Below, piece after piece: positions 60,738 through 64,000 of a stretch of DNA of 64,000 bases. The DNA comes from an uncultured Lachnospiraceae bacterium (GTDB lineage Bacteria; Bacillota; Clostridia; Lachnospirales; Lachnospiraceae). The stretch's first letter is position 1. Every line of letters begins with the position of its first letter. A model generated the notes under the pieces. It was not told where the DNA came from. It saw only the letters and a program-made list of their open reading frames with translations, and made no database searches. Both the position numbers and the translations under genes were made by a program. The stretch spans positions 50,672 to 114,671 of the forward strand of contig CAJTPO010000010.1 of the NCBI GenBank assembly GCA_910578115.1, read 5' to 3'.

Positions 60738-62714
60738 ATGGCAGCCAGTGAATATACAACAGCGTTAAGACAGGGACGGCGCAGCTATCGTGCGGCGCTT
60801 ACCAGGGGCGAATATCCTTATCTCCCTGTGTTGGATGAGATCATGTCGTATACGGAAATAGCGGGGATGGAAAATATAGGGATCATGGATATTCCGTTAT
60901 CCAAGATCGTAGGAACGAAGACGGTAGGACGGTCCAATGCGTTTGCGGACAATTTCATGCCGCTGCTTCCGGAAGAATCGGAATTCGGTATGAAGTGGGC
61001 GGCTGTTTACAAGCATCAGATCGAGGATGGGATCAGTGATCCGATCGTGGCCTTTGAATTTATGAATCAGTTCTATGTGCAGGAAGGCAATAAGCGGGTC
61101 AGTGTCATGAAATACATTAAGACGTACAGTATTGCGGCCGTGGTCACCCGTTTGGTTCCCAAGAAGACGGATGATAAGGAAAACCGCCTGTACTTCGAGT
61201 TTCTGGATTTCTATGAGGTGTCGCGCAGTTATGATGTCTGCTTTACCAGGGAGGGCAGTTATAAGAAGCTTTTGAAGCTAATGGGGAAGAAAGAAGATGA
61301 AGTGTGGTCCGATGACGACAGGATGAATCTGCATTCGGCCTGTTATAATTTCGAGCGGGCGTTTATCAGGGAGCACGGCGAGAATCTGGATATTAACGTT
61401 TCGGATGCCTTTTTGATCTATGTGGAGATCTATGGCTATGATAAAGTGAAGGGGCAGACGGAGAATGAGATCGTAAAGGCGCTCCAGAAGATGTGGACGG
61501 AGATCACGCTGGCCGATCAGGGCAGTCAGGTAGAGCTTGTTCAGAATCCGGAGCAGACGAAAGCAACCCTGTTCAACAAGCTGATTTCGGCAGGAATACC
61601 GGATTCCCTGAAAGTGGCATTTATCTATACCAAAACCATAGAAACCTCCAGCTGGGCTTACGCTCATGAGCTGGGCAGGCATTATCTGGAGCAGGCATTC
61701 GAGGGACGGATCAAGACGATGGCCTTTGATGAGGCTGATACGGAAGCCGAGGTGGAGGCAGCCATTGAGCTGGCAGTTACCGCAGGCTGCGAACTGATCT
61801 TTACCACGGCGACACAGATGGTGAACCAGAGTGTCCGTTCCGCGATCCAGCATCCGAAGGTAAGGATTTACAACTGTTCCATTATGATGTCTTACTCCTC
61901 GATCTGCACATACTATGCGCGGATGTATGAATCCAAGTTCCTGATGGGAGCCATCGCGGCGGCGCTGTCCAGGACAGACAGGCTGGGCTATGTGGCTGAC
62001 TATCCGATCTACGGGGAGATGGCCAACATCAATGCCTTTGCATTGGGAGCCAAGATGATTAATCCTTTTGTGGAGGTGCATTTAGCGTGGACGAAGGTCA
62101 AAGGGACGGATGCGAGAGAGAAGTTGAACCAGGAGGGCATTGTATTCATTTCCGACAATGATATGATCACGCCGGGGAACGCTTCCAGGCAGTACGGCAT
62201 TTATCTGAAAAAAGAAGATGGATCGCTGGAGAATCTGGCGACCCCGATCTGGCACTGGGGTAAATTCTATGAGCAGATCGTCAGAAATCTCTACAGCGGC
62301 GGCAGTACGGAAGCGGATACGCAGAGGGGGAAGAAGGCGGTCAACTACTGGTGGGGCATGTCGGCGGATGTGATCGATGTGATCTGTTCAAAATCCATGC
62401 CGCATGGTACTAACCGACTCATTGAATTCCTGAAGAATTCGATCCGGGCGGGAGCCTTCCATCCTTTTGACGGACCGATCTATGCGCAGGGTGGTGTACA
62501 GCAGTGTGAGAAAGGAAGGAGTCTGCAGCCAAATGAGATTATCACCATGGACTGGCTGGCCGAGAACGTGATCGGAAAGATTCCTGATCTGGAGGAACTG
62601 ACAGAGGAAGCCAGGGCACTGGTAGAGTTCCAGGGAATACGGGTAGATGAATCCGATACGGAGAAGGGGGATGCTGCCCGCAAAGAAGTACCTGCAGAAG
62701 GAGGCCCCACATGA
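60738..62714 (+). CDS. Cytoplasmic ParB-like/BMP family fusion protein
   Basis: A 658-residue protein with no signal peptide, lipobox or membrane segment. Residues 1-260 include NIGIMDIPLSKIVGTKTVGR and FYVQEGNKRVSVMKYIK, reminiscent of a ParB/sulfiredoxin-type fold. From about 290 to 580 it matches the BMP/PnrA family of nucleoside-binding proteins (KVAFIYTKTIETSSWAYAHE, ELIFTTATQMVNQSVRSAIQ, ARMYESKFLMGAIAAALS, GYVADYPIYGEMANINAFAL). BMP proteins are normally exported lipoproteins; a soluble one suggests an internal nucleoside sensor. Start ATG 60738 follows AAAGGAGGG. Its end overlaps the phosphoesterase start by four bases. Confidence 0.8.
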   Translation: MAASEYTTALRQGRRSYRAALTRGEYPYLPVLDEIMSYTEIAGMENIGIMDIPLSKIVGTKTVGRSNAFADNFMPLLPEESEFGMKWAAVYKHQIEDGISDPIVAFEFMNQFYVQEGNKRVSVMKYIKTYSIAAVVTRLVPKKTDDKENRLYFEFLDFYEVSRSYDVCFTREGSYKKLLKLMGKKEDEVWSDDDRMNLHSACYNFERAFIREHGENLDINVSDAFLIYVEIYGYDKVKGQTENEIVKALQKMWTEITLADQGSQVELVQNPEQTKATLFNKLISAGIPDSLKVAFIYTKTIETSSWAYAHELGRHYLEQAFEGRIKTMAFDEADTEAEVEAAIELAVTAGCELIFTTATQMVNQSVRSAIQHPKVRIYNCSIMMSYSSICTYYARMYESKFLMGAIAAALSRTDRLGYVADYPIYGEMANINAFALGAKMINPFVEVHLAWTKVKGTDAREKLNQEGIVFISDNDMITPGNASRQYGIYLKKEDGSLENLATPIWHWGKFYEQIVRNLYSGGSTEADTQRGKKAVNYWWGMSADVIDVICSKSMPHGTNRLIEFLKNSIRAGAFHPFDGPIYAQGGVQQCEKGRSLQPNEIITMDWLAENVIGKIPDLEELTEEARALVEFQGIRVDESDTEKGDAARKEVPAEGGPT

Positions 62715-63343
62715 AGATCCTGGTGCTGGCCGATCAGAAATCAAAATATCTGTATGATTTCTATGAACCGGATAAACTGAAAGATATTGACCTGATCATA
62801 TCCTGCGGCGATCTGTCACCGGGCTATCTGTCCTTCTTCGTGACGCTCTGCAATGTGCCGCTGCTGTATGTCAGGGGCAACCACGATGACAAATACGAGA
62901 AGACGCCGCCGGAGGGATGCATCTGCATTGAAGATGACGTCTTTGTATATGAAGGAATCCGCATTCTCGGGCTGGGAGGTTCCATGGAATATATTCCGGG
63001 AGCCAGCAATCAGTATTCGGAGAAAAGAATGCGCAAACGGGTGCGCAGGCTGCGGTATAAATTGTGGAGACACAGGGGCTTCGATATTCTTGTGACTCAT
63101 GCGCCGGCTTATCAGGTCAACGATCTGGAGGACCTGCCCCATCGGGGCTTTAAGGTCTTCCGGACACTGTTGGAGAAGTATGAACCCAGATTCTTTTTCC
63201 ACGGACATGTACATGCCAACTACAGCAGGAAATTCAAGCGGCACGATAATTTCGGCAAGACGACCATTGTCAACGGGTTTGAGTATTGTATCGTGGAGTA
63301 TCCGCCTTCACAGGAAGATGGGACAGGCAGTTCCCCGGCATGA
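62711..63343 (+). CDS. Metallophosphoesterase family protein
   Basis: A 210-residue calcineurin-like phosphoesterase. Motifs: LADQKSKY (residues 6-13; the usual D-x-H is D-x-K), ISCGDLSPGYL, VRGNHDDKY, VTHAPAYQ and FHGHVHANYS. The missing first-motif His would alter one metal ligand, but the others are in place. Start ATG 62711 overlaps the stop of the BMP fusion gene (ATGA), so the two are translationally coupled and probably act together. Substrate unknown; nucleotides are a reasonable guess given the partner's fold. Confidence 0.88.
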   Translation: MKILVLADQKSKYLYDFYEPDKLKDIDLIISCGDLSPGYLSFFVTLCNVPLLYVRGNHDDKYEKTPPEGCICIEDDVFVYEGIRILGLGGSMEYIPGASNQYSEKRMRKRVRRLRYKLWRHRGFDILVTHAPAYQVNDLEDLPHRGFKVFRTLLEKYEPRFFFHGHVHANYSRKFKRHDNFGKTTIVNGFEYCIVEYPPSQEDGTGSSPA

Positions 63344-63395
63344 TGCCGGAGACGGTTCTGCCAGCGGTGTGCATGGCCGTTGGGCGGTGTGTGGA

Positions 63396-63812
63396 TCAGT
63401 TTTTATCTGCCAGCATAGATTCCACCTTCTCTACTGCGCTGCGGATGTAATCGCCCATGGGGGCTTCGGCGAGGCCGGCGATATAATGATTACAGCGGCT
63501 GACCGGGATCAGGATCTTGAAGGCGCGGCTGGCGCTGACTGCGGTGGCGATGGCCGGGGTGATCTCCCCCAGGAGGGCATTGGCGAACACGATACCGACA
63601 GGCCCCACGATGACATCGGAGTCGGCGGCGTTGACGATCACCGCATTGTCGCCGGTGGCCCCGTAGTCTGCTCCCGCTTTGAGCATGGCGGTGGTGGCGG
63701 CGCTGTTGGTGCCGATGGCATACAGTTCCAGTGTTCCATGTTTTTTCTTAAGCTGTTCGATGACGGTGCGGCCGATACGGCCGCCCTGTCCGTCTATGAT
63801 GGTAATCTTCAT
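63396..63812 (-). CDS. DUF3842 family protein
   Basis: A 138-residue protein with a Rossmann-like start (MKITIIDGQGGRIGRTVIEQ), LYAIGTNSAATTAMLKAGAD and ASRAFKILIPVSRCNHYIAG, matching DUF3842. The family is widespread in Clostridia and has no known function; the GQGGRIG loop suggests nucleotide binding. The ATG at 63812 is preceded by AAGGAGTAAAT. It is convergent with the phosphoesterase gene. Confidence 0.88.
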   Translation of the reverse strand: MKITIIDGQGGRIGRTVIEQLKKKHGTLELYAIGTNSAATTAMLKAGADYGATGDNAVIVNAADSDVIVGPVGIVFANALLGEITPAIATAVSASRAFKILIPVSRCNHYIAGLAEAPMGDYIRSAVEKVESMLADKN

Positions 63813-63860
63813 CTGATTTACTCCTTATTTTACAATAGATATCATGGTGTTCTTTTGATG

Positions 63861-64000
63861 GGAAATTCCCTGCTTATTCGAGTTCGCGAAGAGAATCGTG
63901 CAAACGTGTTTTGTTCGCTTTGGAGATTTTGCGAAGCAAATTTGCTTTACTATGAAAGTCTTCAACTTTCACAGCATGGATGGCCATGCGGCCCGCCCGA
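63861..64000 (-). repeat. Family C and family A repeats at the window edge
   Basis: 63861-63897 resembles 34315-34352 (GGAAATTC, ATTCGA, TCGCGAAG, GAATC). A GCGAAGCAAATTTGCTT palindrome follows, then from 63949 the minus strand shows a family A unit: GCATGGCCATCCATGC and GAAAGTTGAAGACTTTC hairpins, ending ATAGTAA. The unit is cut by the end of the window. Confidence 0.75.

Noticed and set aside
1..64000. CRISPR arrays, prophage, complete insertion sequences, tRNA or rRNA genes
   Set aside because: None seen: the only regular repeats are the dispersed hairpin families, and no integrase, transposase or phage structural gene is present.

Overview
The window looks like the chromosome of a spore-forming gut Clostridium of the Lachnospiraceae type. 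Evidence from the sequence: a complete spoIIAA-spoIIAB-sigF operon, T-box and lysine riboswitches, lipoprotein signal peptides, class III fructose-bisphosphatase, several small families typical of Lachnospiraceae (DUF1836, DUF3842, DUF5721-like), and an atypically stereotyped Shine-Dalgarno sequence (AATGGAGG). The genus cannot be fixed from the sequence alone. There are no rRNA genes, recognisable tRNAs, CRISPR arrays, transposases or prophage genes.

Layout. 1-14.2 kb (+): a glycan-utilisation locus with a domain-permuted GH3 enzyme (cut by the window edge), a lipoprotein solute-binding protein, two LplB/LplC-type permeases, a GH43-like enzyme, a YesM/YesN-type two-component system, a second GH3 enzyme and a GH78 rhamnosidase. 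The system senses, imports and hydrolyses a rhamnose-containing plant oligosaccharide; the transport ATPase is not here and is presumably a shared one. 14.3-16.8 kb: a MATE exporter divergent from a LysR regulator that is frameshifted at a G6 tract. 16.9-24 kb: T-box-controlled valS, a FapA/DUF342 protein, folC, a 53-aa gene and a zinc-ribbon/TPR membrane protein. 25-27.1 kb: the sigma-F sporulation operon. 27.2-38 kb: an orphan NMT1-like binding lipoprotein, a TRIC-family channel with DUF1836, a HAD phosphatase, a class A PBP, YigZ, MgtE and TypA. 38.3-44.1 kb: SSB-like protein, cobalamin adenosyltransferase, lysine-riboswitch-controlled dapA, dapB and fbp. 44.1-54.5 kb: a low-complexity lipoprotein, an orphan eukaryote-type HisA, a large cNMP-domain protein of unknown role, TetR, an ECF sigma/anti-sigma pair with an apparent AUU start, small membrane proteins and DegV. 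54.6-63.8 kb: argG, a secreted Cys/His-repeat protein, and a cytosolic signalling operon (hybrid kinase, HD-GYP-like protein, ParB-like/BMP fusion, phosphoesterase), then DUF3842.

The most unusual structure is between genes. Two families of dispersed hairpin elements recur. One is a modular stack of hairpins whose last stem abuts TTCGG(A/C)ATGGAGG, directly in front of a start codon; stems differ between copies but stay paired, while loops are conserved. The other is an element of about 82 bp with three consecutive hairpins (REP-like), including a tandem copy and one copy lodged between the lysine riboswitch and dapA. Other leads are the secreted metal-ligand-rich repeat protein, the AUU-start sigma factor, the eukaryote-type HisA and the soluble BMP fusion.
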